DNA of 64,000 bases from Runella defluvii (GCF_014195535.1 NZ_JACIBY010000004.1:1-64000); one strand, 5' to 3'. Numbered from the stretch's first letter, positions 44,257 to 53,115 are shown. Numbers and translations: made by a program. Notes: a model not told the origin generated them from the letters alone.

Positions 44257-45117
44257 TTACCTCAAGCTGCTCACAGGTACTTTGGCATCTTGCAATACCA
44301 ACGCCGCAGCACCTAAGAGAGCGATGTCGTCGTTTTGAGACTGAAGGATTTTGATTCTTTTGAGGGTTTCGGGATAGGCGAAATCCTCAAGCGCTTCGCG
44401 CATTCCTCCTTCAAAAAACGAGTAAGCTTTGGCAATAGAACCACCCAATACAATGGCTTCGGGGTCGTAGGTGTACATGGCCGCTTTGATGGCAAAACCC
44501 AAATGTACACCAAATTCTTGCCATAAACGAAGGGCTTTTTTGTCGCCGTCGAGTGCGGCGTTGCTCACAAGCAGGGCCGTAGTGCCGTGAATGGCTTCAA
44601 AGAAGTTGCTCCCTGCGTAGTATTCGAGGTTGTGCTCGCGGTAAGGCAAAAGACCGATTTCGCCCGCGCCGCAGTTGCTCCCGTTGTATAACTGATTGTC
44701 GATGATAATGCCTGACCCTAAGCCAGTTCCAATGGTCATTCCAACGACAGAGTTGTAGTGTTGGGCAACGCCATAACGATGCTCGCCGAGGCTAAAACAG
44801 TTGGCATCGTTGTTGACATAGACGGGTATGTTAAATTCTTCTTCCAAAATATCACGTAACGCTACTTTTTCCCACGAAGGGATATTGGCTACGTTATAAA
44901 CGATGCCTTTTTCGACATCGACGACTGAGGGGACACCAATCCCAATGCTTCCAATGGGATGTTGGGTGAGAGGACGTATCAGGTCAAACAACTGCTCTAA
45001 AGTAGCCGACATGGACTCCTTCTCTTGGAGGAAAACTGTGTTTTGGTGGATAATTTCCCCGTTAAACTCTATTCCCGCTTTTACTTTGGTCCCTCCTAAA
45101 TCTACTCCTATTTTCAT
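44257..45117 (-). CDS. ROK-family sugar kinase
   Basis: The 286-residue protein has the actin-like kinase fold of ROK proteins: the ATP-phosphate loop GVDLGGTKVKAGI near the start, the catalytic aspartate in VYVNNDANCFSLGE, and the second phosphate motif GMTIGTGLGSGII. The usual zinc-binding CxCGxxGCxE region is missing; the equivalent stretch reads NCGAGEIGLLPY then EYYAG. ROK proteins phosphorylate hexoses such as glucose, GlcNAc or ManNAc. Together with the GH20 enzyme and permease it would activate the imported sugar, probably GlcNAc. The absent zinc cysteines are an odd feature, but they are also lacking in some sugar kinases of the family. Confidence 0.85.
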   Translation of the reverse strand: MKIGVDLGGTKVKAGIEFNGEIIHQNTVFLQEKESMSATLEQLFDLIRPLTQHPIGSIGIGVPSVVDVEKGIVYNVANIPSWEKVALRDILEEEFNIPVYVNNDANCFSLGEHRYGVAQHYNSVVGMTIGTGLGSGIIIDNQLYNGSNCGAGEIGLLPYREHNLEYYAGSNFFEAIHGTTALLVSNAALDGDKKALRLWQEFGVHLGFAIKAAMYTYDPEAIVLGGSIAKAYSFFEGGMREALEDFAYPETLKRIKILQSQNDDIALLGAAALVLQDAKVPVSSLR

Positions 45118-45176
45118 TGGTGCTACTTTTTAAGTGTTAACGTTGCGTATGTACTTGAGCGAACGCGTGGTGGGTA

Positions 45177-45216
45177 ATTATGAATTACGAATGATGAATT
45201 ACGACTTACGAATGGG
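45177..45216. repeat. Degenerate short repeat TGAATTACGA type
   Basis: The 40 bases directly after the hexosaminidase stop consist of variants of (T)GAATTACGAA and GACTTACGAA in tandem. Together with 11625, 22976 and 23746 it belongs to the scattered short-repeat class of this genome. Confidence 0.55.
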
Positions 45217-47796
45217 CTACTTTACTTCGACGGTGCGGCTTGCTTTGCCTGCGGCGTCAAATGCTTTGAGCTTGATTTTTCCTGTTACTTGGACAGGGGC
45301 GGTGTATTCGGGTGACTTATCGGTGGGCTCGCTGCCGTCGGTGGTGTAGCGTACCCGAAGCCCAGGATAAGCGATATTGGCCTTCAATGTTCCGTTTTCG
45401 ACTACTGCCCCTGGCAGCGGAATGCGGTAGTTGTAGCCACCGTTGAGGTAGCTAAGGCGAGGTAGGTCTTTTTGGGCGAGGGTATTTACAAAAATATTCC
45501 AGCTTGCCTGAATCGCTTTTTCGCGCGCGGTGCGGTCGGCAATGGTTTCCCAAGGGCGCTCGGCGCTCCATGCACTTTCTGCAAAGCCCATCAGTTTGGG
45601 TAAGGTATAGTATTCGAGCATGTCACGGCCTTTGATGGTCTCGCTCCACAACTGGCATTCTACGCCAACGATATTTTTGCGGGCATCGGGCCGTAAACGC
45701 TCTACGTTGTTGAATACCAAAGGCTTGCCGAAATTATTGGTATAAGTAGTTTTAAACATGTCGTACGGGGCAAACGTGTAGTTGTCGCGGGTATCGACAA
45801 AGCCAGCCCAGTAAAGACCCGGCTCTTGCGACTCATTGTTGTAGGCCAAATCAAAATAAAAATTGGTGACGTTGCACAACACTACGGGGTAGCCTGCATT
45901 GGCCAAACGATAACCTAAATCGGGGTCGTAGAGGTTGTTCCACACGTAAGGGACCACGTTTTTGCCCGCAAACTCAGGATTGATCTTGAGCGCACCGTCT
46001 TTGGTTTTTGTTAATCCTACTTCCTCCCAACCGTGTACTTGGAGGCCGCGTTTTTGTAAACGAGGCAACAAACGGCGAATGAAATAAGCGTGGAGGTTAT
46101 GAAATTCGCCGATGCTCGGGTCTTTTTTGAGCAGGTCTTGTGCCCAAGGTGACTTGGTCCACGCACCTCCTGCAACTTCGTCGCCCCCAATGTGGAAAAT
46201 ATCCAACGAAAGCCCCGCTTCTTTGTACATTTTGATGATTTCGTCGGTCACTTTTTCGTAAAAGCGGTAGGTGGACTCTTGCGTCACATCTGTCACGTTG
46301 TCTTTGTAGCTTTGCGCCGACAAATAAACGGATTCGTCCTTGGGATCCACCAAGCGGTATTCGTTGGCTTCTTTTTCTTTGCCTTCTTTCATCAAACGTT
46401 GATAACGCGCTTCCATCGCTTTGATGGCCGCCCGCGCGTGGCCAGGTAGGTTGACTTCAGGGATGATTTTGATGTGGCGAGCGTGGGCGTATTTTAAAAT
46501 TTCAATAAAATCAGCTTTGGTATAAAACCCACTTCCGTGGCTTCCTTTGCCATAGGCTTGGGGGCCAGAGCCGTAGCCTGGGTGTAAGGCGGCATCTTTG
46601 TACGACTTAACATGCTGACGCTGACCGCCTACTTGCGTAAGTTCAGGCAAACCGTCGATTTCAACGCGCCAGCCTTCGTCTTCCGTTACGTAAAACAAAA
46701 AATGGTTGAGTTTGTAAAATGCCAACACATCCAACTGACGAAGAATGGTCTCTTTGGTTTGGAAATTACGGCCGACATCAAGGTGCATACTGCGGAACGA
46801 AAAGCGAGGAGCGTCTTCGATTTGCAGAGCTTCCAACGAAATGGTGCCTGATTTTTGGGCTAAAGCCGCCGTTGGAATGAGCGCAACAAGGCTCTGTGTG
46901 CCGTAAAACACGCCCGCTGCGTCGCTGCCAACGATGGAAACCCCTTGCGGACTCACGCCTAGTTTGTAAGCTTCTTTGCTAATTCCTTTAACACTCAACG
47001 CGGCGGTACTCAACGAAATGGTATTGGGTGCGGGCGGCGCGTTTTTGGTTTTAAACTCGCTACCTGTTAGCTCTTTGAGGCGTTGAGCCAACAAATTGGC
47101 TTCGTTTTCAAGTCCTGCGGCGTAGTGAATTGGGGTGGATGAGGTCAATGAAAAAGAACCTTGCCCCGTCACCACACTGATGGGAGAGGGGATAATGCGT
47201 TGTAATTGATTAGCGGCCACGGGGCTTACTTGAAGATTTTCGTTGTAGCGTGAGCTAGCCGTAATGATGGGGTCTTGGTCGTTGGGGCCGCGCAAAAGTT
47301 GTTCTTTGCGCGTAAACGGCACAATCGCACATTTTTCTATGGGAACAATTTGTGATTCTTCGCCTTTGGCATCATAAAAGACAAAATATAATCCCAGTGG
47401 CGCATCAGTTTCTTTGATAACGCTCTCGGTACCACGGTAGCTAATGGCAACCGAATCGCCAGGCGCAAGACGAAATCCTTTGTTAGGAGAAAGCTTGTAC
47501 CAGTCGCCGTTGATGTGCTCCAGTGTCGCGAGCTGGGGGGTAGGCGTGGGCGTAAGCGGGCGAGGAGCCATGTTAAAAAACAGTGCCCAAGCGCTATCGC
47601 CAAGGGTAAGTGAGCCATTGTTTTTGAGGTAAAATTTTGCTTCAAAAACATCATTAGGCCCTGCAAAATTGCTGGTCAATTCCCACGAAATAGCAATGTT
47701 ACTTGCCTGATCGAACGCTCCTTCTGACGCAGATTTGCAGCCACTGAGCCACCAAATAAAAATACATAAAACAGTGATAGACGAAATAGTACGCAT
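45217..47796 (-). CDS. Beta-N-acetylhexosaminidase, GH20
   Basis: The 859-residue lipoprotein (lipobox LSGC at about residue 20) has a CHB_HEX-like carbohydrate-binding domain (about 30-170), a GH20b domain and the GH20 catalytic barrel. The catalytic pair D539-E540 lies in FHIGGDEVAGGAW, and APRFSFRSMHLDVGRNF precedes the barrel. A C-terminal CHB_HEX_C-like domain ends YTTDGSEPTDKSPEY. It removes terminal GlcNAc or GalNAc from chitooligosaccharides or glycoconjugates at the cell surface. Downstream lie the kinase, permease and regulator; upstream and divergent is the NagX-like gene, with an inverted repeat between the two starts. The function is secure at family level. Confidence 0.93.
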   Translation of the reverse strand: MRTISSITVLCIFIWWLSGCKSASEGAFDQASNIAISWELTSNFAGPNDVFEAKFYLKNNGSLTLGDSAWALFFNMAPRPLTPTPTPQLATLEHINGDWYKLSPNKGFRLAPGDSVAISYRGTESVIKETDAPLGLYFVFYDAKGEESQIVPIEKCAIVPFTRKEQLLRGPNDQDPIITASSRYNENLQVSPVAANQLQRIIPSPISVVTGQGSFSLTSSTPIHYAAGLENEANLLAQRLKELTGSEFKTKNAPPAPNTISLSTAALSVKGISKEAYKLGVSPQGVSIVGSDAAGVFYGTQSLVALIPTAALAQKSGTISLEALQIEDAPRFSFRSMHLDVGRNFQTKETILRQLDVLAFYKLNHFLFYVTEDEGWRVEIDGLPELTQVGGQRQHVKSYKDAALHPGYGSGPQAYGKGSHGSGFYTKADFIEILKYAHARHIKIIPEVNLPGHARAAIKAMEARYQRLMKEGKEKEANEYRLVDPKDESVYLSAQSYKDNVTDVTQESTYRFYEKVTDEIIKMYKEAGLSLDIFHIGGDEVAGGAWTKSPWAQDLLKKDPSIGEFHNLHAYFIRRLLPRLQKRGLQVHGWEEVGLTKTKDGALKINPEFAGKNVVPYVWNNLYDPDLGYRLANAGYPVVLCNVTNFYFDLAYNNESQEPGLYWAGFVDTRDNYTFAPYDMFKTTYTNNFGKPLVFNNVERLRPDARKNIVGVECQLWSETIKGRDMLEYYTLPKLMGFAESAWSAERPWETIADRTAREKAIQASWNIFVNTLAQKDLPRLSYLNGGYNYRIPLPGAVVENGTLKANIAYPGLRVRYTTDGSEPTDKSPEYTAPVQVTGKIKLKAFDAAGKASRTVEVK

Positions 47797-47837
47797 AAAT
47801 ACCGAGGTTAAGTAGCCCTAATAGTACGCTGATGCGT

Positions 47838-47872
47838 ATTAAAAATACCATTCTGGGTACAGTATTTTTAAT
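47838..47872. promoter_or_regulatory. Inverted repeat between divergent hexosaminidase and NagX genes
   Basis: ATTAAAAATAC (47838-47848) and GTATTTTTAAT (47862-47872) are exact reverse complements 13 bases apart, and each arm resembles part of a promoter. The element lies 42 bases from one start and 27 bases from the other. It fits an operator for a dimeric regulator such as the XylR-like protein encoded nearby. Confidence 0.5.
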
Positions 47873-47898
47873 TCTTTCTTTAACCGACACCAACTAAG

Positions 47899-48990
47899 AT
47901 GTCTCTTTCAAGCTCCCGTCTTATTTCGCTCGACGCGCTTCGTGGGTTTACGGTGGCCGCCATGATTATGGTCAACTTCCCAGGTAGTAGCGACCACGTC
48001 TTTTTTACGCTTCGCCACACCGTTTGGAATGGCCTTTCGTTTACCGACTTGGTAGCGCCTATTTTTTTGTACGTCATTGGGGTGTCCATTGTGTTGGCCT
48101 ACTCAAAAAAGAAGGACGGCGACAAAAAAGAGTTGTATAAAAAAATCGTTGTTCGGTCGCTGAAAATCTACGCGGTTGGGATGTTTTTGAACCTGATGCC
48201 TGATTTTAATCTTGCCGAAGCCCGTTGGACGGGAACCCTTCACCGCATTGCGTTTGTGTTTTTGGGATGTGCAATTTTGTTTTTAAATACTAATTGGCGA
48301 CAGCAGGCGTGGATAACTGCTAGTATTTTGGTAGGTTATTGGTTGGCCTTAACCCTCATTCCTACCCCAGGTGTAGGCAAAGTAATGCTCGAACCAGGCG
48401 TCAACATTGTGGCGTGGTTTGACTCAAAGTTCTTGCCAGGAAAAATGTGGCAAGGCACGTGGGACCCCGAAAGTATTTTGAGTACGTTGCCTTCAATCGC
48501 TTCGGGTATCACGGGGATGTTGGCGGGACGCTTGTTAATCACCGATTTAAGCCCAAATCTGAAGGTCAATTACCTGATGACAGCGGGGGTGATTTCGTCG
48601 GTGCTGGGGTATTTTTGGGGACTTGGGTTTCCTGTCAATGAAAACCTTTGGACGAGTTCTTTTGTGTTGGTAACTTCTGGTTTTGCGAGTTTGCTGTTGG
48701 GGGCATTGTATTTTACGGTTGATATTTTGGGAAAAACGAAAGGAACGCAAGTGGGAATCATCTTTGGAGCCAATGCTATTTCGGTATATGTGCTTGGTGA
48801 CATCTTGGCCTTGTTTTTTTACGGAACCAAACTCGGTGATAAAACCCCAAACGAACACGCTGTCAATACCTTGGTGGGAATGGGAATGAGCCCGAACCTT
48901 GCAAGTTGGCTTTATGCCTTGTTTTTTGTAGCCATCAACTTCATCCCTGTCTATTGGCTGTATCGAAAAAAGATTTTTATCAAATTGTAA
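47899..48990 (+). CDS. HGSNAT/NagX-like membrane acyltransferase or permease
   Basis: The 363-residue protein has about ten membrane helices and belongs to the DUF5009/heparan-alpha-glucosaminide N-acetyltransferase-like group. It starts with RLISLDALRGFTVAAMIMVN, followed by DHVFFTLRHTVWNGLSFTDL and APIFLYVIGVSIVLAY. Proteins of this type in proteobacterial GlcNAc loci are called NagX and are suspected to handle amino sugars at the inner membrane. Its divergent position from the GH20 gene fits that role. The catalytic His of human HGSNAT cannot be placed with certainty. Directly after the stop (2 bases) begins hairpin array B. Confidence 0.82.
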   Translation: MSLSSSRLISLDALRGFTVAAMIMVNFPGSSDHVFFTLRHTVWNGLSFTDLVAPIFLYVIGVSIVLAYSKKKDGDKKELYKKIVVRSLKIYAVGMFLNLMPDFNLAEARWTGTLHRIAFVFLGCAILFLNTNWRQQAWITASILVGYWLALTLIPTPGVGKVMLEPGVNIVAWFDSKFLPGKMWQGTWDPESILSTLPSIASGITGMLAGRLLITDLSPNLKVNYLMTAGVISSVLGYFWGLGFPVNENLWTSSFVLVTSGFASLLLGALYFTVDILGKTKGTQVGIIFGANAISVYVLGDILALFFYGTKLGDKTPNEHAVNTLVGMGMSPNLASWLYALFFVAINFIPVYWLYRKKIFIKL

Positions 48991-48992
48991 CA

Positions 48993-49236
48993 GGGTCAGA
49001 CGACAGTCAGACCCTAATCAGGTGATAGCAAACGGTCTGACTATTGTCTGACCTGCGTACAACACCAAGCCTATTTTGGGTCAGACGGTAGTCAGACCCA
49101 AAATAGATGATAGCAAACTAGTAAACGGTCTGACTATCGTCTGACCTGCGTGTAACATCAAGCCCATTTGGGGTCAGACGGTAGTCAGACCCAAATAACA
49201 AATTTTAAACATAAACGGTCTGACTACCGTCTGACC
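48993..49236. repeat. Hairpin array B: alternating GGGTCAGAC / GGTCTGAC elements
   Basis: Six 20-22-bp elements alternate: GGGTCAGAC-type at 48993, 49078 and 49171, and GGTCTGAC-type at 49034, 49127 and 49217. The element at 49217-49236 is the exact complement of the inner 20 bases of 49078 and 49171, so any adjacent pair can fold. Each element also folds on itself with one A-A or T-T mismatch. The linkers GATAGCAAAC and CTGCGT(G/A)(T/C)AACA(C/T)CAAGC repeat too, giving a period of about 85-93 bases. The array fills the 257-base gap between the NagX-like and metallophosphoesterase genes. Confidence 0.9.
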
Positions 49237-49247
49237 TCTGTGAAAGT

Positions 49248-50180
49248 ATGAGAAAACAACTCATTTGCCTTTGTTTTGCGTTGTGGGGAATCCAAGCCAC
49301 GGTGGAGGCGCAAAAAGTAAAATTCGGGGTGCTTTCGGACGTACACGTTCCGACCATGCACGATGCCAAAGAACGCTTGACGGCGTTTGTGGACAGTATG
49401 AAAACGGCCAAACCCGATTTTGTCGTTGATTTGGGCGATTTTGGAACCCCCGCGCCCAAGTATGCCTACGGTTTTGAGATTTGGAATAGCTTCCCTGGCC
49501 CAAAATACCATGTCATTGGCAACCACGAAATGGACGGAGGTTTTTCGCTGAAACAGGCGTTGGAGTATCGAAAAATGACTTCGTCGTATTATTCGTTTGA
49601 GCAAAAAGGATTCAATTTTATCGTCCTAGACGGCAACGACAAAAAATCGTCTGACGTAAAAGGCTATCAAGAACACTTGAACCCGCCGCAAATAGCGTGG
49701 CTACGCGACGAACTTATGAAGGCCAAAGGCCCGATTGTGATTTTCTCGCACCAAGGCTTAGGCAAAGATGGGGTGGACAATGCGGAAGAAATTCGACAAA
49801 TTCTTGAAAACCACAATGCAAAGGCGAAAAAGAACAAAGTGATTGCCAATTTCTACGGTCACATTCACTACGACCGCGCCGATAACATCAACGGAATCTG
49901 GTACGTCTGTATCAACTCCATGTCTTACAAATGGCTTGGGGAAGAATACGGTCGGGTTCGCTACAGTGAGGAAGTTGATAAAAATTTCAAATGGATAAAA
50001 TACACGGCGCCCTACCGTGATCCGCTGTTTACGGTGATTGAAATCTCTAAAAAAGGCAAAATTACTATGTCAGGGAAGAAATCGCAGTGGGTTGGGCCTT
50101 CGCCCAAAGAAATGGGTTTTCCCCAAGATAATAAAGACTACGATGTCCCCGAAATTCGTCCAAAAGTATTAAAGTTTTGA
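49248..50180 (+). CDS. Secreted calcineurin-like metallophosphoesterase
   Basis: The 310-residue exported protein (signal peptide 1-22, ending VEAQ) has the full metallophosphoesterase metal motif set: GVLSDVHV (DxH), VDLGDF (GD), IGNHEM, IFSHQGLG and FYGHIHYDRA. It should hydrolyse phosphate esters in the periplasm with two bound metal ions. The C-terminal region has a beta-rich extension. It follows array B on the same strand and precedes the glucuronidase-like gene B by 19 bases, so the two are probably co-transcribed. The substrate may be a sugar phosphate or phospho-glycan released by the neighbouring enzymes. No closer family name is assigned. Confidence 0.88.
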   Translation: MRKQLICLCFALWGIQATVEAQKVKFGVLSDVHVPTMHDAKERLTAFVDSMKTAKPDFVVDLGDFGTPAPKYAYGFEIWNSFPGPKYHVIGNHEMDGGFSLKQALEYRKMTSSYYSFEQKGFNFIVLDGNDKKSSDVKGYQEHLNPPQIAWLRDELMKAKGPIVIFSHQGLGKDGVDNAEEIRQILENHNAKAKKNKVIANFYGHIHYDRADNINGIWYVCINSMSYKWLGEEYGRVRYSEEVDKNFKWIKYTAPYRDPLFTVIEISKKGKITMSGKKSQWVGPSPKEMGFPQDNKDYDVPEIRPKVLKF

Positions 50181-50199
50181 CGGGTAAAAGCCTCTTTTT

Positions 50200-52614
50200 A
50201 TGACAAAACTGCCACTATTATTGATTGCTTTTTTTTCAGCGTTTATGAGTTTGGCCAAACCCATTGACCTCACCAAAGCGCGCATTTATACTTCTATTTC
50301 GGACAAACAAGTACTGCTCCGAAGCATTGAGATGCTTCAAGAAGAAGTAAAAAAACGAACCCAAGTAACGTGGGAAGTAACGGATAAACTACCAACCACT
50401 GCGACGCCGTTGGTAGTGATTGCGCTGGAAAAAGACGTAGCTCTTTTGCCGACTGCGTGGCAAAAGGAGGTACAAAAACTGTCCACTATCTCAGCGGAAG
50501 GGTTTAAATTAGTGACAATTCCCGCCTCGCAGGCCGTATTGATAGTGGGTAAAGATGCGCGCGGTGTTTTGTATGGAGTAGGGCGTTTACTCCGAAAATT
50601 AGCCATGTACCCCCAAAAAATAACCATAGAGGAGGGGGTACAACTAGCCACGAGTCCGCGCTATCCCGTGAGAGGACATCAGCTGGGGTACCGACCTAAA
50701 ACCAATGCCTACGACGCTTTTTCGGTGGCACAATTTGACCAATACATCCGTGAACTTGCCCTTTTTGGGGCCAATAGCATCGAACTCGTTCCGCCTCGCA
50801 CCGACGATGATGTGAAAAGTGGGCACATGAAACTGCCTGCCATGGATATGATTCGGGAGCAGTCGCGGATTTGTAAAGAATATGGGCTGGACGTTTGGAT
50901 GTGGTATCCCAACATGGGCTCGAACTATACCCATCCCGATTCCATTCAAATTGAACTTGACGAGCGTCACAAAGTGTTTTCGGCCATTCCAAAGCTTGAT
51001 CACGTCTTTGTGCCTGGAGGTGACCCAGGCGATTTAGAACCCGATATTATGTTTGCGTGGCTTCAAAAAATGTCGGTGGTTTTGAAAAAATACCATCCCA
51101 AAGCCAAAATATGGGTGTCGCCGCAGGTATTCAAACCTAGTAAAAAGTGGTTCGATTCGTTTTTTGCTCAGGTCAATCGAGGGTATCCGTGGTTTGGTGG
51201 AGTGGTGTTTGGGCCGTGGGTAAAAATGCCCGTGCCAGAAATTCGTCGCATCACCAAAGCGTCGATTCCGATTCGGCATTATCCCGATATTACCCACAAT
51301 TACAGTTCTCAATACCCCGTTCCTCATTGGGATTTGGTTTTTGCGCAAACCCTTGGTCGTGAAAGTATTAACCCTCGCCCGCACGACGAAAAAACGATTC
51401 ACAATGCCTTGGATGAATACGGCGTTGGAAGCATCAGCTATTCAGAAGGCACCAACGACGACGTGAATAAATTTGTGTGGAGCGACCAAGATTGGAATCC
51501 CGAAACGCCCGTCATCGAGACGCTTCGCGATTATGCGCGTTTGTTTGTCGGAATGGATTACCAAGAAACCGTAGCACAGGGGCTTATTTCGCTCGAAAAT
51601 ACATTCCGAGGGCCGTTGTTGACCAACGAGTCGGTGGAAAGAACCCTGATGCAGTGGCAATCTATGGAGCAAAAGGCATCGTTGGCAGTTTTGCAAAATC
51701 CCCGTTTTCAAATGGGGCTGATTCGGGCGTATTACGATGCTTATACGCGCCGTCGATTGTTGTACGAAACCGAATTGGAGCAACAGGCAAAAGATGCACT
51801 GCGGGGGGCGGTCAAAGGAAATTCGTTGGCGGCGATTCAACAAGCCAAAACGACCTTGGAACGGGCGTGGAAAGTGCCAATTTTGCCCCAATACCGTCAA
51901 AAATGCGTTGATTTAGCCGATTCTCTCTTCAAAAGTATTGGCGCACAGCTGACGGTTGAGCGTCACGGGGCGGTATCGGGACGTGGAAATTTTGTGGACA
52001 ACATCGACCTACCGCTCAACGATTCGCCTTGGTTGTTGGACGAACTTGGTAAGATTGAAAAATTAAATAACGAAGCCGAACGTCAACAGAAAATAGACCA
52101 ACTGCTCCACCGCACCGACCCGGGCGCGGGAGGTTTTTACGACCATTTTGGCGCACCCGAAAGCTGGCATCGGGTAGTTTCGGATGTTTCGTGGGAGAAA
52201 GACCCAGGTAGTTTACAATCACCACGGGTAAGTTTTGGCGTTGGAATTGTAGGGGAAGAGTGGGTGGACGAAATCAGGGCAACTGGTTTTAAAGGACAAG
52301 TAACGCCAAGAGCGTGGATGAAGCAGGTAAAAACCTTGTATGAGGAGCCGTTAAAGATTGCTTACAACGAGCTAGACCCCAAGGCAACCTACCGAATGCG
52401 GATTTCTTACACGGGGCGTTTTCGGTCACGAATGAAACTAACGACGGATGACGGGGCCCTGATTCATGATTTTTTTCAAACGGGCGAAGAACCTCTCTTT
52501 GAGTTTGATGTTCCCCAAAAATCTACTGCCGACGGGAAAGTAACCTTTATTTGGACGTGTGGTGAAGGCGGTCAAGGCCCGCAAGTCACCGAAATTTGGC
52601 TAATGAAGAAATGA
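50200..52614 (+). CDS. Secreted alpha-glucuronidase-like glycoside hydrolase B
   Basis: The 804-residue paralogue of the protein at 36826 has a signal peptide (1-19). It shares the blocks ARGVLYGVGRLLRKL, YPVRGHQLGYR, FGANSIELVP, LDHVFVPGGDPGD, YHPKAKIWVSPQ, HYPDITHN, LGRESINPRP and SYSEGTNDDVNK. At the last site this copy has Glu where copy A has Asp (SYSDG), which may matter if that residue is catalytic. The C-terminal half differs more, so the two may have different substrates. Both are probably (beta/alpha)8 glycoside hydrolases related to GH67/GH20 with an N-terminal accessory domain. It follows the metallophosphoesterase gene in one unit and ends near a palindromic terminator at 52622. 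Confidence 0.7.
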   Translation: MTKLPLLLIAFFSAFMSLAKPIDLTKARIYTSISDKQVLLRSIEMLQEEVKKRTQVTWEVTDKLPTTATPLVVIALEKDVALLPTAWQKEVQKLSTISAEGFKLVTIPASQAVLIVGKDARGVLYGVGRLLRKLAMYPQKITIEEGVQLATSPRYPVRGHQLGYRPKTNAYDAFSVAQFDQYIRELALFGANSIELVPPRTDDDVKSGHMKLPAMDMIREQSRICKEYGLDVWMWYPNMGSNYTHPDSIQIELDERHKVFSAIPKLDHVFVPGGDPGDLEPDIMFAWLQKMSVVLKKYHPKAKIWVSPQVFKPSKKWFDSFFAQVNRGYPWFGGVVFGPWVKMPVPEIRRITKASIPIRHYPDITHNYSSQYPVPHWDLVFAQTLGRESINPRPHDEKTIHNALDEYGVGSISYSEGTNDDVNKFVWSDQDWNPETPVIETLRDYARLFVGMDYQETVAQGLISLENTFRGPLLTNESVERTLMQWQSMEQKASLAVLQNPRFQMGLIRAYYDAYTRRRLLYETELEQQAKDALRGAVKGNSLAAIQQAKTTLERAWKVPILPQYRQKCVDLADSLFKSIGAQLTVERHGAVSGRGNFVDNIDLPLNDSPWLLDELGKIEKLNNEAERQQKIDQLLHRTDPGAGGFYDHFGAPESWHRVVSDVSWEKDPGSLQSPRVSFGVGIVGEEWVDEIRATGFKGQVTPRAWMKQVKTLYEEPLKIAYNELDPKATYRMRISYTGRFRSRMKLTTDDGALIHDFFQTGEEPLFEFDVPQKSTADGKVTFIWTCGEGGQGPQVTEIWLMKK

Positions 52615-52621
52615 TTTTACG

Positions 52622-52653
52622 ACCTTCCCGAAAGTTTTAAACTTTCGGGAAGG
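52622..52653. terminator. Palindromic hairpin, same family as at 22541
   Basis: The sequence ACCTTCCCGAAAGTTTT and its complement form a nearly perfect stem 8 bases after the stop of glucuronidase-like B and 16 bases before the stop of the convergent cold-shock gene. It shares 32 bases with the hairpin at 22541. Confidence 0.7.
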
Positions 52654-52668
52654 AGAGTCAGTATGAAA

Positions 52669-53115
52669 TTACCCTATTTTCTTGACTTCAACTGCCACGG
52701 GGCCTTTGGGTCGCATTTTTATTTGGAATGAAACTTTGTCTTTCTCTTTAACAGGCTCCTTCAATTCGTTGATATGCACAAAAATACTTTCGTTGGTCTT
52801 CGCATCTTTAATAAAACCGTACCCTTTTTGCTCGTTGAAAAAATGAACACTACCAATGCGCTCCGAAGCCTCTTCCTCGGCGTTTTGAATCTCGGGCGAA
52901 TACTCGCGGGGTTTTTCAGGTTGTTTTTTTACAAGTGAAGGTGGCACACTCGATAAGTTGCCATTTTCATCCACATAGGCCATCATGTCTTCTAGTCCTT
53001 TTCCTTTGCTAGACGACGCCAACCGTTCTTCTTTTCGTTCTTCTTTTCCTTTACGTTTCTTTATTTTTTTTTGTTCGCGCTCTTTCTTGGTAAATGTTGT
53101 TTTTGATCCGCTCAT
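52669..53115 (-). CDS. Cold-shock-domain protein with charged N-terminal extension
   Basis: The 148-residue product has a C-terminal cold-shock domain (about 84-148) with the RNP-like motifs KGYGFIKD and IFVHINEL, and a very basic N-terminal region (about 1-45: KKEREQKKIKKRKGKEERKE). The extension resembles those of Bacteroidetes CspA-like proteins with added RNA contacts. It would bind single-stranded nucleic acid, perhaps as an RNA chaperone. It is a single gene, convergent with glucuronidase-like B, with the 53116-53379 spacer upstream. The call is secure for the domain; the role is inferred. Confidence 0.9.
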   Translation of the reverse strand: MSGSKTTFTKKEREQKKIKKRKGKEERKEERLASSSKGKGLEDMMAYVDENGNLSSVPPSLVKKQPEKPREYSPEIQNAEEEASERIGSVHFFNEQKGYGFIKDAKTNESIFVHINELKEPVKEKDKVSFQIKMRPKGPVAVEVKKIG

